The notes beneath the pieces were generated by a model. That model was not told where the DNA came from. It did no database searches and saw nothing but the letters and a program-made list of their open reading frames with translations. From NCBI GenBank assembly GCA_020310875.1, contig CM035412.1, positions 131,646,874-131,710,873 of the forward strand: 64,000 nt of DNA. The letters run 5' to 3'. The DNA comes from Ceratopteris richardii (lineage: Eukaryota > Streptophyta > Polypodiopsida > Polypodiales > Pteridaceae). Positions 35,799-50,192 of the stretch are shown here, piece after piece (the first letter of the stretch is position 1; each line of letters begins with the position of its first letter). Position numbers and translations under genes: made by a program.

Positions 35799-38700
35799 CC
35801 CCCCCCTCAATGTCCACCCTGCGATGAACTACCTCCTCGATCCAATGCCATGCTTTGGAAAGTGTCGATGAAGTTGCTCTCTCCCAAGAGCCTTGGTGAA
35901 GATGTGTGCTCTATTTTCTTCAATTGGACAATAGCTTATCTCCACAACCCCATCCTCAATCAACTCATGCACATAATGATACTGAATTTCTATGTGCTTG
36001 GTACGTGCATGGAAAACAGGATTCTTGGTGCTGGCCATGCAGCTTTGGTTGTCACACTTCAACCCTATAGCCTCTTGTCCTTGTATTCCTATGTGCAATA
36101 GGATCCTTCTCAACCATGGTGCTTTACATGATACTTTGTACTCAACTTCAATAGAAGATAATGCTACAATGGGTTGCTTGTTACTTATCTAAGAGAAGAT
36201 CCGTGATCTTAAAGAAGAACAATATCCAAAAACTGATTTGCAATATATGTTGCCCAATCTAAGTCACAATATCCGACTAGAGATGATCCTTCTTCATAAA
36301 GAATTCTATAATCAGTGGTTTCTTTCACATATGTGAGTATCCGCATGCTTGCCTTCCAATGCATTTGGCAAGGCTTATTAGAGAACGTGCTTACTACTCC
36401 ACATAAGAGACATATGGTTTGCTATTGCACAAGTAGATGTGACTTCCAACTAATTTCTTGTGTTTTTCAATATCCATTGGAGGTGAACTATCTTCAATAG
36501 ATAATTTTGTGTTGACCTCCATAGGTGTAGAAATCTCCTTGCACCATATCGAATGCCTTCAATATCTATCTTGCATACATTTGTTGAGAGATGAAAATTT
36601 TCCCTAGTTCCTGCCAAACTTAAAGGCCTAAGCAATAATGCATTTAGCCCAAGTTTGTCATTTCAAACTTTGAACTTAGGGCATCTTTGGTTTGTTGAAG
36701 AAGAAAATCATCATTTCCTATAGACACAAGGTCATCCACATAGAGTACAAGCACAATTGCCTTCACACCTCTCTTTAGGACATACAAGTTAGCATCAAAC
36801 ACACCTCATTTGAAACCTAGATACAAGAGATACTTATCTATCCACAGGTACCATGCTTTAGGGCTTGTTTCAGCCCATATAATGCCTTCAACTTACATAC
36901 CTTGCTTTCTAAATGGGGAGCCTCAAACCCTGGTGGCTGAGACACATATACCTCCTTCTTAAGGTCTCCATTTCAGGAATGCTGATTTGACATCCATGTG
37001 ATAGACTGGCCAATGCTTATGTGCAGCCACAACTAGTATTACTCAAATAGTAGTCATCCTTGCAGTCAAGGCAATTGATTCATAAAAGTCAACACCTTCA
37101 ACTTTTGAGTAGCCTTGTGCAACAAGTCTTGCTTTGTACTTTTCTAGGTACCATCAGTCTTGTACTTTAGCTTCCAAACCCACTTAGTGCCAATGAATTT
37201 ACGCTTAGGGGGTCGATCCACTAGCTCCCAAGTTCCATTATTCATGATATTCTTGTATTCTATTTGCATGGCAGCCTTCCAATTCAGATCATGGGTTGCC
37301 TCTTCCACATTGGTTGGTTCCTTTGCTTCTTCTTGAATGAGATCAGCCATCAAGGCTATGTTTACAATATGGGCGCTTGCCCTTCTTTATTCCTCTATTC
37401 TCTGTGATTGCCTCGGTCCATCTCCAACATGTTCTAGTGGTTGTGGGATGGTGTTTGCAGAATCATAGAGCTGCCTCACCTAATGTGCCAATAGCTTTTT
37501 TGCTTGGGTGATGATAGATTGGTGACTTTCAGACTCATCAGCTGAAGATGATGCTTCCTTCTCTTGTGTAGAAGGGAGAGCACTTGGGCTAGGTTCATAA
37601 TGGATTTCCCCTTTGTCTAATGATAAATTGGAAGCTCTCTTTTGCTCCTCCTCTACATGTGGTTGCTCCTCCTTGAACACCACATCGCGACTTGCCATGA
37701 TCTTCTTAGCCTTAGGGTCATAAAAGCCTTCTTATCTTCACTGTACCCTAAGAAGATACATTTGATGCTTTTTTGGTTGAAGCTTTTTTCTCTCCCTATC
37801 TGGAACATGCACATAACATTCACTTCTAAATACTTTGAAATGGGAAACAAATGGCTTTTTACTAGTGTAGGCCTCTTGTGGAGTCTTTCCATCAAGTACT
37901 TTGGTGTAGCTTCAATTCAAGATGTACACAACACTCTTGAGAGCCTCTACCCAAAATTGATTAGGCAAACCCTTTCCCTTCAACATGGACCTTGCTATCT
38001 CCATGATGGTTCGATTTCGATGTTCTGCAACACCGTTTTGTTGAGGGCCATTTGCCACTGTGAGTTGATGCTTGATTCCTTTACTCTTACAAAAATCTTC
38101 AAACTCTATTGATGTGAACTCACCACTGTCGTACATCTTGAATTTCTTCATCTTCTTCCTTATTTCAGTTTCAACAAGTTGAAGCCATTCTTTAAACTTA
38201 CCAAAAGCTTGAGCCTTATCGCAAAGGAAGTAAACCCACATGTTCCTGCTATAGTCATTGACAAGCAACATGAAGTAGGAGGATCCACCCAAGGCTTGTG
38301 TAGGCATTTTTCCGCACAAGTCAACATGCACCAACTCTAGAGGGTCACTTGCCCTGTTCTTGCTTTCTTGTGGAAACACCTTCCTCTGTTGCTTGCCCAT
38401 CATGCAAGCTTCACATGGTTCCTTCATTTCTGCAATTGGTGGTAGGTGTGCAGCCATACCCCTGTGATGCATCTCGTTCAGTACAGGGTATCCGATGTGG
38501 CCGAACCTCTCATGCCATAGCTTACTTATGCCCACACTTGTAGTGGTTGTAAGAGTACACAACTCATGCAGGTTGTTCCTCCTTATGACAGTCCCAATAA
38601 TGTTGTTGTTACTATCGATAATCCTAGATCCTATTTTACTAAAAGATACTTGATGACATTGATCAGTTATAGAAGCTACTGAAAGTGGATTTCTTTTAAT

Positions 38701-38982
38701 TTGTGGAACATACAAGACATTTGAAAGCTTTCTGACATCCCCATTAGAGTTAATGAAAAAAATCGTACCTTCACCCTCTACAGGGCATTTTGCATTGTTG
38801 CCTACCTTTACTATGATGGGTTAAGAAACTGTAAAGGTTTTTTTGCTCATCATATGACGAGATGCACCATTGTCCAACACTCATGAGTCATCTGTTCCTG
38901 AATCTTTAGCTGAGGAGCATACCTCCTCTATCGTACCAAATAACTTAAGCTTTATTTTTGTTGTGTTAGAAGACTCCTTACA

Positions 38983-39668
38983 TGTAAGAAATTGCTTGAA
39001 TGATGTGTGTGACTCTCCTCCCATCCATATATACCCTCTTGTACTCTAAAAATAGCAATGATGTACTACTAAAAATAGCAATGATCTGGAATAGTCTAGT
39101 GTGAACATGTGGCCATCATGCAACACTTATTCCCATTACTACCCAATTAATCCCCATTACTACCAAAGTACCTTAGGGTATCCCTCGGGCTTGGGACCTT
39201 GGCTAGGTGGCCCTTGTCCCTCACACACATGGATTGATCCCTGTGGATCAAATAGATTGATCCTTGTGGATCAATGATCCCTATGGATCACATGCACTGA
39301 TCCCTGTCGATCAATGTCTGACACTCTCTCCCCCTTCTAAAGATCATTGTCCTCAATGATCAGTGAGAGAAAGTACTTGTGAACCAAAGCTTCTGATTCC
39401 CAAGTAAAATCAGTAAGTGGTTATCCTCTCCAAGCTACTAAATACTCCTGGATGACACGAGTACTGAATCGCTTCTGTCTTCGATCTAGTATCCTGTCTG
39501 GAGAATGATCCATGCATTTACTTTCTTGCAAAGAACCAATACCTTCTATTAGATTATCCTCCCTAGAAACATGAAACACTAGATGAAATCTACAATCTAG
39601 AGGAAGATCCTATGGATCAATGATCCCTCTGGATCAATGGGCTAATCCTTGTGGATCAATTTCTGACA
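38983..39668 (-). mobile_element. Chromovirus (Gypsy) relic nested in Copia B
   Basis: On the minus strand a chromodomain-like segment (RILDRRQKRF and IQEYLVAWRG, 39355-39510) is followed by a GGGGGAGAGAG polypurine tract and an LTR at 38983-39323 that begins TGTCAGACATTGATC. A second LTR start, TGTCAGAAATTGATCC, lies at the other end (to 39668). The 5-bp flanks TTACA (38978-38982) and TTACC (39669-39673) agree at four positions. Most of the interior is gone. Chromodomains at the integrase C-terminus define chromoviruses. Confidence 0.75.
39234..39323. repeat. Clustered GATCC...GGATC palindromes at the chromovirus LTR edge
   Basis: TTGATCCCTGTGGATCAA (39234), TTGATCCTTGTGGATCAA (39257), TGATCCCTATGGATCA (39275) and TGATCCCTGTCGATCA (about 39299) are near-perfect palindromes in tandem. 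A similar set lies at 39605-39660 in the other LTR remnant. Confidence 0.8.
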
Positions 39669-40640
39669 TTACCCTTGCCACCTTTTGAAGAGCCATCTTT
39701 CTCTTCTGCCTTCTTGATGTGACAGTCTTGGATTCTATGTCCTTTCTTCTTATAGTGGAAACACTCTACCTTGAAATTATTTTTGTTTTTCTTCTTTTTG
39801 TCTCCATATCTTGAAGAGTCCACTTTTCCTCCTTTGGAATTTGCTGTGAATGTAGCATCTTTTGTGCTACCACCACTCCTTTCCTTGAGTCGCAGCTCCT
39901 CGTCCATGAGTGAGGTCTAATTTGAGTATTGAGAGCAGTTATCAGACCATCATACTTTGGTGGGAAAATTTGAAGACAACACCAAGTTAGCTCCTCGATT
40001 GACTTTTGTACACCTACTCCTACCATTTGATCGCATAGATTCTTTATGCAAGTGATAAACACCTCAACAGTCTCCCCATCAACAAACCTTTCTACTACCT
40101 GCTAATTCTCCAAGTTTTGAAACCGTGTCTGATTACGAGTTTCGTATTGATTTCTCAATATGTCCTCAGTAGTATGTTGAATGAGATTCGGAACACTATC
40201 AGTAGTACTTGTAACTAGAGCGCAGAGCGCATCTGCATTTCTCCATTTCCAAGCACATAGAAGATTAGCATCAGGAGGAATCATTCCACCAAGATTATTT
40301 GGATTAGGTGTTTCTTGAGGTTCATGATCAGACCCAAGAATAGTCTCCAAAAGCTCATATGAATTAAGGATAAAAGTAATCTTAAACTTCCATAGGATGT
40401 AATTTCTACCATCAAGTTTATCTTCTGTGAAGGTTGCTAGTTGTATCCGCAATGTTGGGATGACCAGTATCATTGTTGCTCTTGCTTATGCCTCACCTAC
40501 TCCTGTTGACAAAGCACCTTGATTCCCAGTCATAGATGATGAAGCACTGCTTGACATATTCTCTTTTTTGTCATTGAGACCTCTACAACCTTTGTGTTTC
40601 TGCCTTTGCACCACTCAGAGTCTCTTGAGCTCTGATACCA

Positions 40641-41362
40641 TGTAAGAAAATAATAGCACAAGGGAATAGACTAGTAGATAGAGTTGAGAAAAAAATGTAG
40701 ACAAAGATAGATGCAGACTAAGAGATAGAGAAATCAGATTCTTAGATTGCCAAGATTAATGCAGCTACAATGATGGTGCTATCCACCCATGTGCTCCCAG
40801 TGTGAAGCTTAGATGGCGATCTAGACAAACTCTATATGAAGGGCTTACTAGTGTGCAATGCTATGTAAAGCTCAACTTGGTCCATGCTTATATAGATTTT
40901 ACAAGGTGATTTGGTATAGATAAAATAGTCAAGAGATTCCACAACCAAAAGTCCTATTGTCTCGGCCCTACAGGTTGGGGGATAGGACCTGTGGACCTCG
41001 GGGCCAAGCCCCCCTCTACACTCCCCCCATTAAGGTTCTATGGGGAATCTGCACGACACCATAGGCCCTTTATTTTCACCTTGAATGGCAACCCAGTGGC
41101 CTGGAAGTTTATGCCCCACCTAACCCAATGGCTAGGCTCACAAAGATAATCTATAACAATCAACAGTCACATACAAATCTCATCTAACTTGAAAGTTAGG
41201 GTCACATATAGACCTCATCTAACTTGGAAGTCACATAGACCTCACAATGATAATCTAATGTCCAATCTCTCACAATGGCTTCTCATAATGGGGGCCTTAC
41301 AACTTAGAGCATCATGGATCATTTGTGGTCACTTGAGGGTGGAGTATTGAGTATATCTAACA
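40641..41362 (-). repeat. 5' LTR of Copia B
   Basis: The minus-strand start is TGTTAGATATAC at 41362 and the end is TCTTACA at 40641, next to the primer-binding site. Confidence 0.85.
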
Positions 41363-42062
<700 letters not shown>

Positions 42063-43475
42063 GGATATGTCCCAGCACCTCCGCATGGTACCTATCTTCT
42101 TGTCGCATGGTTCGGTTAATGAGCAGATTGACCCACACGACATTATGTCGTCTACCTCTCATGGGTAGAAGAGAACAAAATGGGATGCAGAAGGACAAGC
42201 TACTGGTTGCATGATAGAGAATGAACACATGGAAGAAATGCTCAAGGTGTTTCATGACATGGACAAAGACCACGATGGTGGAGATGTTGTGGATTCCATG
42301 GATACAACAAAATTTTCATAATCAAAAGCCAACAAAGAACATCACAACATGTAGAAACTAGCTTGTTATCACTCCACAATGGCACAAAGATATCTATTCT
42401 ATGTGCATCACTCACGATGCTCAAACCTCAATTAATCTATGGATGGTCGGATGGTAGTGTCTCTAAATTGTTCAAGTAGAGTGGAATTGAAACTTTCATT
42501 GTTGCATCGAAATAGATTTATTTATTAACATCATTATAATTGCTTATCCTTTGTAGGCTTTTGAAAGATCAGTTTTTTCCAGATGGTCTAGAAGACATTA
42601 ATTGGAAAGAAGGAAATCAAAGGGCAAAGGGATGACTTGGAAGAGCGAGGTCGTATTTAGCTGATGTTGTGAGCATTTTCCCCATCTCTATTTTCAGTGG
42701 TATGAGAGCTTGTATGGGCCTCATATGTTGTGGTGGTAGTATTTTGCATGAAGATTTCTAGATCTTTCCAAAGACATCCACTGGGACACATGGCACACAT
42801 TTGTATAGTTTCTAGTCAGAGAACTAGGACACATGGCAAATATGTGTGTACTAGTGAAACTCTCCTTGAATATAAGCTATATAATGGTTGGTTAGGTGGT
42901 GAGTTGTAGGTCATTATCTCCCATGTGTACATTGACATTCTAATATTAGTATGAGATCCTAGAGTTTCAATGGAGACCTTCATGGCTTCAAACACTTGCC
43001 TCCACTCTCAGACTCATGAGGCATTTGGGTAGAAATGGTATCCATTCACATGGTGTTTCTTCATTAGGAGCCAATCTCCACAAAACATTTTGAGATTTTG
43101 AGGCCAAGGGTGAGTGGAAACCCCCTTTGGACGGTGCAAACATGCCTATAATAGGTCTAACAATCAATTCCACACTAAATCAAGCACCCGAGTGCCCTTG
43201 CCCACTCGCAAGGAGATTCAAAGCTATGCTAGTCCACCCATGGGTGTCTCATGCCAAGAGTAGAGCACTTCTCCTTGTGGTATACTATGAAAATCTTCTC
43301 TCTTGTTTATGTAGCCTCACATGAGCTCTTTTACACTTTCATATGAGATTGATTCCCATCTACATGAATCTCTCATATTCAAATATCTCCCTACACCCTC
43401 CCCAACTCCAACCAACATGCATATGTTCCAACTCTCATTTCTCACCCATCCATGTTTGCTTTCTTCCCTTATGCA
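42063..43475. other. No gene recognised
   Basis: This is mixed-composition sequence with short open stretches only. A plus-strand DMDKDHDGGD near 42256 looks like part of an EF-hand loop but stands alone. Nothing else is recognisable. Confidence 0.4.
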
Positions 43476-43480
43476 TGGAT

Positions 43481-44144
43481 TTTTGGATAATTCCTCTCCT
43501 ATTCACAACGGAAAGTGTAGAAGACCTTCTCAAGATCAAGACTTTTACCAACAGCCGAACCTTCAAATGAGAATTGGTACCAACTGTCCACTCAGTTAGG
43601 CTGAAAACTGGACTTCACTAAAACCTAAATAACTCACAGAGCATAAAGAATTTGCTAAAAATGTCCTAGAAAGAGGAAGTAATCAAGATAATCTTTCAAT
43701 GAATGTTTAAACACTAAAATTGGATACATGTATTGAGAGATATGACTCTTACAAGTAGACTACCCAGAAATGGGTGTGCGGCTAGACATACTCTATGAGA
43801 GTGAACTGAACGAAATGACTCAAACCAAATGAACTAGCTACAAGGGGACTTCCACGCCTTCTTCCTCTGTTCTTCAATGTCCTCCCTTGCCTCTTTTATA
43901 GCCAAGTGACCAAAAACACTCATGATAAGTTTGAGGGCTCTTTTCCATAACTTCTCCACTACTTTGGACAGCCACTCCTCTTACAGTTCAATTTTTGGAT
44001 TTGATTCTCTTTTGATTGATTCCCTTTTAGCCTCCACTACTTGCTGAAGTAAATGCTTACATTTCTAATTTTTGTATTTTCCTTCTATTTGAAGAAAATC
44101 CTTTTTGCAAAGATATATACGACCTTACTTTTTTATTTTTAACA
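43481..44144 (-). repeat. 3' LTR of Copia C
   Basis: This is the direct partner of 58485-59146, flanked on its left by the TGGAT duplication and on its right by the polypurine tract. Confidence 0.85.
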
Positions 44145-44177
44145 CTCCCCCTCAAGCTCAGATGTGAGCTTGCACCT

Positions 44178-44820
44178 TCAGCCATCCTTGAACCTCTTTA
44201 GCTTAGAAGCATCTAAGGACTTTGTAAACATGTCTACAACCTGGTCATTAATTCCAATGAACTTTATATCCACATCCTTGCTCAAAACTTTTTCTCGAAC
44301 ATAATGATAATGCACTTCTATGTGCTTGCTTCGTCCATGAAACATTGAATTGTTTGTCAAGTGATTGCTTGACATGTTGTCACCATAAATTGGAATGGTC
44401 TCCACCTGCACATCCAGATCAGCCAAGAGCTTCTTAATCCACATAGCTTCACAAGTTGCAAAGGCTAAACCTCTATATTCAGCGTCTGTAGATGATAGTG
44501 CAACAGTAGGTTGCTTCTTTGAGCTCCATGTGATAGGTTTGCTACCTATCATCAACACATAACCTGAATTAGATCTTCTATCTTCCTTTGAACCAGCCCA
44601 ATCAGCATCACTGAAGCCCTTTACCTGCAATTATTCATCATATCTATAAAACAATGCATGATTGACGGTGTGCTTCACATATCTTAGCATTCGTTTGGCT
44701 GAATTTAAATGTTCACTTGTTGGAGCTTGCATATATTGAGAAAGAACTCCAACACTATAACACAAATCTGGTCTTGTGATCGTAGCATAGATCAATGAAT
44801 CTATAATACTCCTGTATGTA
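44178..44820 (-). pseudogene. RT end and RNase H of Copia C (fossil)
   Basis: Minus-strand LIYATITRPDL, then GFSDADWAGSKEDRR, SKKQPTVALSSTDAEYR and HIEVHYHYVREKV are the standard end of Copia RT and RNase H. The reading is nearly open, but the rest of pol is absent. Confidence 0.8.
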
Positions 44821-44825
44821 GTTAT

Positions 44826-45875
44826 TGTTGGGATGGATGGATGGATGCTCCAAGAGACTGAGTAGGTACTGCTAAACTTGCTTTGTACCAGCCCTCTTTT
44901 GCTTCAGAGTTTATAACTAGACCTCCTTAGCTTCCAATGACACCATAAAATGTCCTATGTCCTTTGGAAGTGATGTGTGCAATGATTGAATCAAAACAGA
45001 TAACTTTGGAAGTCACAAACTCAAGAAAACCTTCTATTTATGGCTTGACACCTGCTGAGTATTTTGCTCAGTATGACTAGCACAATAGGAATTGGAAAAA
45101 TTCCTTTTAGGGGTATCTAATTAGCTTAGTAAGCTACCTATTCCAAGTGGAATGATGTAAAATGATAAACTATGCTAAGATAAATCAATTTAGCAAGTTA
45201 AGCTATACCCCCGACTTTTTAGGACTGTAGCAAAAAATGACCAGAGTTCACCTCGACACAGATTTCTCCAAAATGGCTAAATAGAATGTCTTAAAAATTT
45301 GACAGTATGTAGATTACTTCAAGCTGAATCCAACAAGCTTTGAATCACTGAATTTGGTGAAGAAGTGACCGAGATATGCCCTTGACAAGTTGATAGACTT
45401 TTGAGTAGACTAACAGAGAACTCAGAGATGGACAATATGAATTTATGTATTAATGAACATTTGTATACAACTCCATTGGCATGAATCGCATTGCCAAATG
45501 GTGTAGAGAGGTGTGGGCTTGTGTATACCTCACACACACTCAAAAATCAGTAATGCTAGGCTCGGGAGTGCTCTCTCTCTGCCCGCGACTTTTCATATCC
45601 ATTTTTATAAGAGATGACTAAAAATTTGAATTCAAATTCAAACTTTTGGCTCCCTATGATCAAGCTCCTAAATGGTTGGAGATATTCTTTCAATCAAGCA
45701 ACTAATTATCCACAAATCATTTTGGTAGGTGATTACAAGAGATTCCAAGTCAATTTGACTTTTACAATGAGGTAAAGTGGTAATTAACCACTAGCATATG
45801 TTCCTATGCTTCTTCATCTATGTATAGACTTCAATGCATCCTTTGAGCCAAATGTGTAGGCTTGTAATTTACACC
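44826..45875 (-). repeat. 3' LTR of Copia D
   Basis: This matches 50165-51161. It carries a 40-bp block (45320-45360) that is also found in the LTRs of element E. Confidence 0.8.
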
Positions 45876-45920
45876 AATAGCTCCCCCTCAAGCCAAACAT
45901 TTTGGCTTAAGTCTTCATTT

Positions 45921-48900
45921 TCAATCTTCAAGTATATCTTGCAATCCAATCATGGATTTGAACCTGCAAAGTTTGGTTCCATCCAAAGCTTTGGTCATCA
46001 AATCTGCACATTGCATGTTGGTTGATACATAGGTAAGTTGAATGTCCTTGCTTATCAATTTCTCTCTCACATAATGGTAATGGACCTCTATGTGTTTGGT
46101 CCTAGCATGGTAAATAGGATTAGCTGCAAGGTGAAGATAACTTGTATTATCTTCAAAGATTATTGGAGACCTAGTAAATAAGCCCAATTCCGTATACAAA
46201 AGCTTAATCCAAATTGCTTCTTGTGTGGCATTAGCTAGTCCTCTATAGTCTACCTCTGTGGAAGACAAAGCAACAGTAGGTTGCTTCTTTGAAGACCATG
46301 AAATTGGTTTGTCACCTGCAAAAGAGATATATCCAGAAGTGCTCCTCCTATCATCCTTGCATCCTGCCCAATCTGCATCTGAATAAATTTTGATATCAAT
46401 ATCTAAAGTGTAAGGGAAATACAAACCATGGTTTTGTGTACCCTTGATATACTTCAAGATTCTCTTGGCAGCCTCTAAGTGAGGTATCCTTGGCTTGTGC
46501 ATAAATTGACTTAGCACACTAACTCCCAATGCAATATCTATCCTTGTTAAGGTAGCATAGTTCAAGCTACCCACCATACTTTGATAACGTGTAATGTCCT
46601 TGACTTCATCACCTTCATGGGCACTTAGCTTTAGGTTTACCTCCATTGGAGTGCTTACTACTTTAGCATCCTGCAAGTGAAACTTCTTCAACATATCCTG
46701 TACATATTTTTTCTGAGTGATATATATCCCTGAATTAGTGTAGACTAATTCAAGTCCCAAAAAATATTTCAATAGACCAAGATCATTGATCTTGAACTCC
46801 TTCATCATTTGACTTTTGATATATCTGATTCCATTGACATCATTACCTATAATGATGATGTCATCAACATAAACACAAAGGTATATTACCTCTGAATTAC
46901 TCCTCTTAATGAACAGAGAAGTATCTGCCTTGCTCATGACAAAACCTTGGTCTTGGAGGTATGTAGTTAACCTGTAATTCCATGCCCTAGGTGCCTGCTT
47001 CAATCCATATAAATCCTTTTTTAATTTGCAAACATATGTTACCTTCTTGGGGTCCTCATAGCCAGGAGGTTGTGACATATATACCTCCTCTGGAATCCAT
47101 CCATTCAAGAAAGCATTCTTGACATCCAATTGGTACATATTCCAATTTTTTGATGCAGCCACACTTACCAACACTCTGATGGTTGGCATCTTGGCCATAG
47201 GTGAGAATGTCTCCTCATAGTTAATGCCTTGGGTTTGTGCAAAACCCTTGGCTACCAATCTGGCTTTGTACCTATTGATTGTGCCATCAGAATTTCTTTT
47301 AAGCTTATAGATCCATCTGGATCCTATTACCTTCATTGAGTCCTTCTTAGGTACTAACTCCCATGTGTCACTTTCTTTGAGAGCATCAATCTCCTCATCC
47401 ATAGCTTCTTTCCATTCTGATTTGGTTATTGCTTCTTCATACGATCCTGGTTCTTCATTTGACAAATCTTTGGCAAGATAAACAGAATGTTTAGTAACAA
47501 GAGATGTATCATACCCATATCTGATAGGTTTCTTGCTTTCTCTTTGTGATCTTCTAAATGGTTGAGCTCAAGATTCAGGTATGTCTTCAAGCTTCTTCAT
47601 CTTCATTTTGCCTTTGGACTTCCATGCTTTGAATTCTTCAAGATTGATAGTGTCTTCATCATCTGAACTTGAGGCTTCATTCTGAGTAGGTTCCTCCTTT
47701 GTAAGACTTGGAAATTCCTCTTCCAAATCATAGGGTAATTTGACCTTCCTGCATTCATTCTCATACCAAGAATCATTTTCATCAAAGACAACATCTCTAC
47801 TTACCATAAACCCCTTATTGATAGGATTATAAAACCTGTAACCTTTTTGATTTAAATCATACCCAATAAAGATGCATTTTTCAGCCTTTGGGTCTAGCTT
47901 ACCTCTTATCTGAGAAGGAATGTGTACATATGCTACACATCCAAATATTTTGCAATTGTCAAGTGAAGGTCACTTACCTTGCCATGCTTCATAGGGTGTC
48001 ATGCCATCAAGAGACTTAGATGGTAACCTGTTTATGAGGTAAGTGGCAGTAGAAACACTCTCTGCCCATAGATAGTTAGGTAACTTTTTCTCATTAAGCA
48101 TAGATCTAGCTGTCTCAACAATTAATCTATTTCTTCTCTCAGCTACCCCATTCTGTTCAGGAGAATACCTTGTGGTTATCTCTCTTTTGATGCCTCTGTC
48201 CTGCAAGAAGTCTTCAAATTCATTGGGGAAGTACTCACCTCCTCCATCTGACCTTAGCCTCTTTAAATTCCTTCCTGTCTGATTTTCAACTAATGCAAGA
48301 TATTTTTTAAAGCAATTAAATACCTCATCCTTGTGCTTCATGAAGTATAATACAGTCCATCTGCTATAATCATCAATGAAAGACACATAGTACCTTGATC
48401 CTGAGACTGAGGGGTCTTTGCTTGGTCCCCATACATCTGTGTGTACAAGCTCTAGGTAGTCTTCATGCATGTATCCTTTCTTTGAGAAGGGTAACCTGTG
48501 AGACTTCCCAAATTGACAAGCACCACACTTATAAATCATATGTTGCTGGGATACATTAGGTATCCCAAGCACACATTGGTCCCTGCACATTTGTTTCAAG
48601 GTTCTTTCTCCTATGTGCCCTAACCTTTTGTGCCAAATCTCAAGCTCTGAAAGTGTTTGATCTTTATAACTGTATAGTGCAACATTCTTTGTATCTTCCA
48701 ACTCAAAAGTGAAAAGTCTACCTGATTTTTCTCCTTTAGCAATCCTCTTGAACCCATATCTTGGATCCTCCACATATGCTCCATATTGGTTGAATCTAAC
48801 CTGCAAACCTTTCTCCACAATCTGACCAACACTCATCAAATTTTTGGTAATGGTTGGTACATAGAGTACCCTGCTCAACAAATTCTGATTTCCATCACAA

Positions 48901-50192
48901 GTCTTAACATTTCCAACTTTAACTACAGAATGCTTTGTGTCATCACCTATTTGGACTTGATGCTTACCTTTTGGTTCCTCAAGATCAGAGAGTAATGCTA
49001 CATTGCTAGCCACATGATTTGAGCATCCTGAGTCAATGTAGAATAGGTGGTCATCATTTGTACCTGATTTTGAAGTCATGTTCATGATTAGAACAGAGTC
49101 ATCTTGCTCCTCTGTATAGTTGTTGTAATCCCTCCTGGATTTGAATCCTCCTTGGTAGCTGCCATTGTAATTATTGTTGTAGTTGTTGTTGTAATTATTG
49201 TTGTAACCTTGGTGATGGTTGAATCTACCTCTTGACTGTGAGTAGCCACCTCTTTGGTATCCTCTTCCTCTGTGATTCTTGTAATTCCTGAAACACTCAT
49301 CTGTAGTATGATTTGATAAACCATAAATGTTGCATGGTGAGGAGTTATAAGATCTCCCCCTACCTGGCTTACCTCCTCTGCCCCTTCCTCTTGAAGATCT
49401 ACCTCTTCCTGCATAGTTGGCTTGAGAGGTTGATCCTTCATCTTCCACCTTCTTGCTCTTGCCTTTATCTTTAGACTTCTTATCAATGTATCAGGCAGAA
49501 GAGTTATTACCTTTGGATGTGTCTCCATTTTTGTTGAGCTTTGCTTCATGAGTAAACAATTGTCCCATGAGGGTTGTAAGATCTGGAGTGTGCATGTCCA
49601 TGTAGAGATCCATGGCAGTGGTGAAGCTTTCCCATTTGTCATCAGCCTTGATCCCATTGATCACTTGCCTTACAGTCTGTTCTTCTTCAATCTCTTCTCC
49701 TATACTTGCTAACTGATCTGCTACATCTTTAATCTTGATCACAAATTCTGAAACAACTTGCTTAGGTTGCTTCCTTAGTGTTGTGAATTCAATCCACAAC
49801 TGATTTTTCCTAGCCCTTGTGTTGGAGGAAAAATATGATGACAAGGTTTCCCAAGTCTCTTGGGATGTCTTACAATTTCTAATATGTGGCAAAAGAAAAT
49901 CAGATATAGAGTTGAGTAAATAAGACCTTGCCAATGCATCCTTAGCACAACATGTGTTGAGCTTTTCATGTTCTTCCTTGGTTGGTAATCCTCTTGCTTT
50001 GAATGAGGGCAATTCCTCATCTCTTGAGATGTACCCATAAAGACTCCTTCCTTTTAAGTAGGTCTTCATCCTTAGAGACCATGCTTGATAGTTGTTCCTG
50101 TCCAATTTTTCAATAAATGAAGGAAAACCATCTCCCATTTTACCATAGTTAGCTTTGATACCACTGTTGGGATGGATGGATGGATGCTCCAA
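45921..50192 (-). pseudogene. gag-pol region of Copia D (fossil)
   Basis: Minus-strand order: gag near 50130-49500 (FIEKLDRNNYQAWSLRMKTY), Gly/Asn/Tyr-rich stretch with a knuckle-like segment near 49340-49300, protease region near 49050 (FYIDSGCSNHVAS), pre-integrase LEIWHKRLGHIGE near 48640, integrase to about 47970, RT about 47420-46560 with YVDDIIIIG near 46870, and RNase H to 45921. The gag and pol are closely similar to those of E. A few breaks are present. Confidence 0.85.

Larger units (their letters stand above)
35840..40473 (-). pseudogene. gag-pol region of Copia B (fossil)
   Basis: In minus-strand order: gag 40473-40090 (LDGRNYILWKFKI), zinc knuckle near 39780-39720 (CFHYKKKGHRIQDC), protease region near 38900 (LDNGASRHM), pre-integrase and integrase about 38720-37660 (LWHERFGHIGY, then the HVDLCG segment), RT about 37350-36500, and RNase H/tail about 36200-35840 (HARTKHIEIQYHYV). 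Many breaks are present. A Gypsy relic separates gag from protease. Sequence and LTRs show it is a different, older lineage than elements A, D and E. Confidence 0.8.
35093..41362 (-). mobile_element. Copia element B, both LTRs, old, with nested chromovirus relic
   Basis: LTRs at 35093-35798 and 40641-41362 start TGTTAGATATAC and end TTTTCTTACA on the minus strand. The 5-bp target duplication ATACA is at 35088-35092 and 41363-41367. The primer-binding site TGGTATCAGAGC lies just left of the right LTR (40629-40640), and a G-rich polypurine tract lies just right of the left LTR. The LTRs differ at well over 10 % of positions, so the insertion is old. The coding region (minus) is broken many times and is interrupted by a Gypsy chromovirus relic at 38983-39668. 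The element landed in a CA-rich microsatellite. Confidence 0.9.

Noticed and set aside
42230-42300. EF-hand-like DMDKDHDGGD
   Set aside because: Single loop-like motif without a second hand, open frame or gene context; likely chance.
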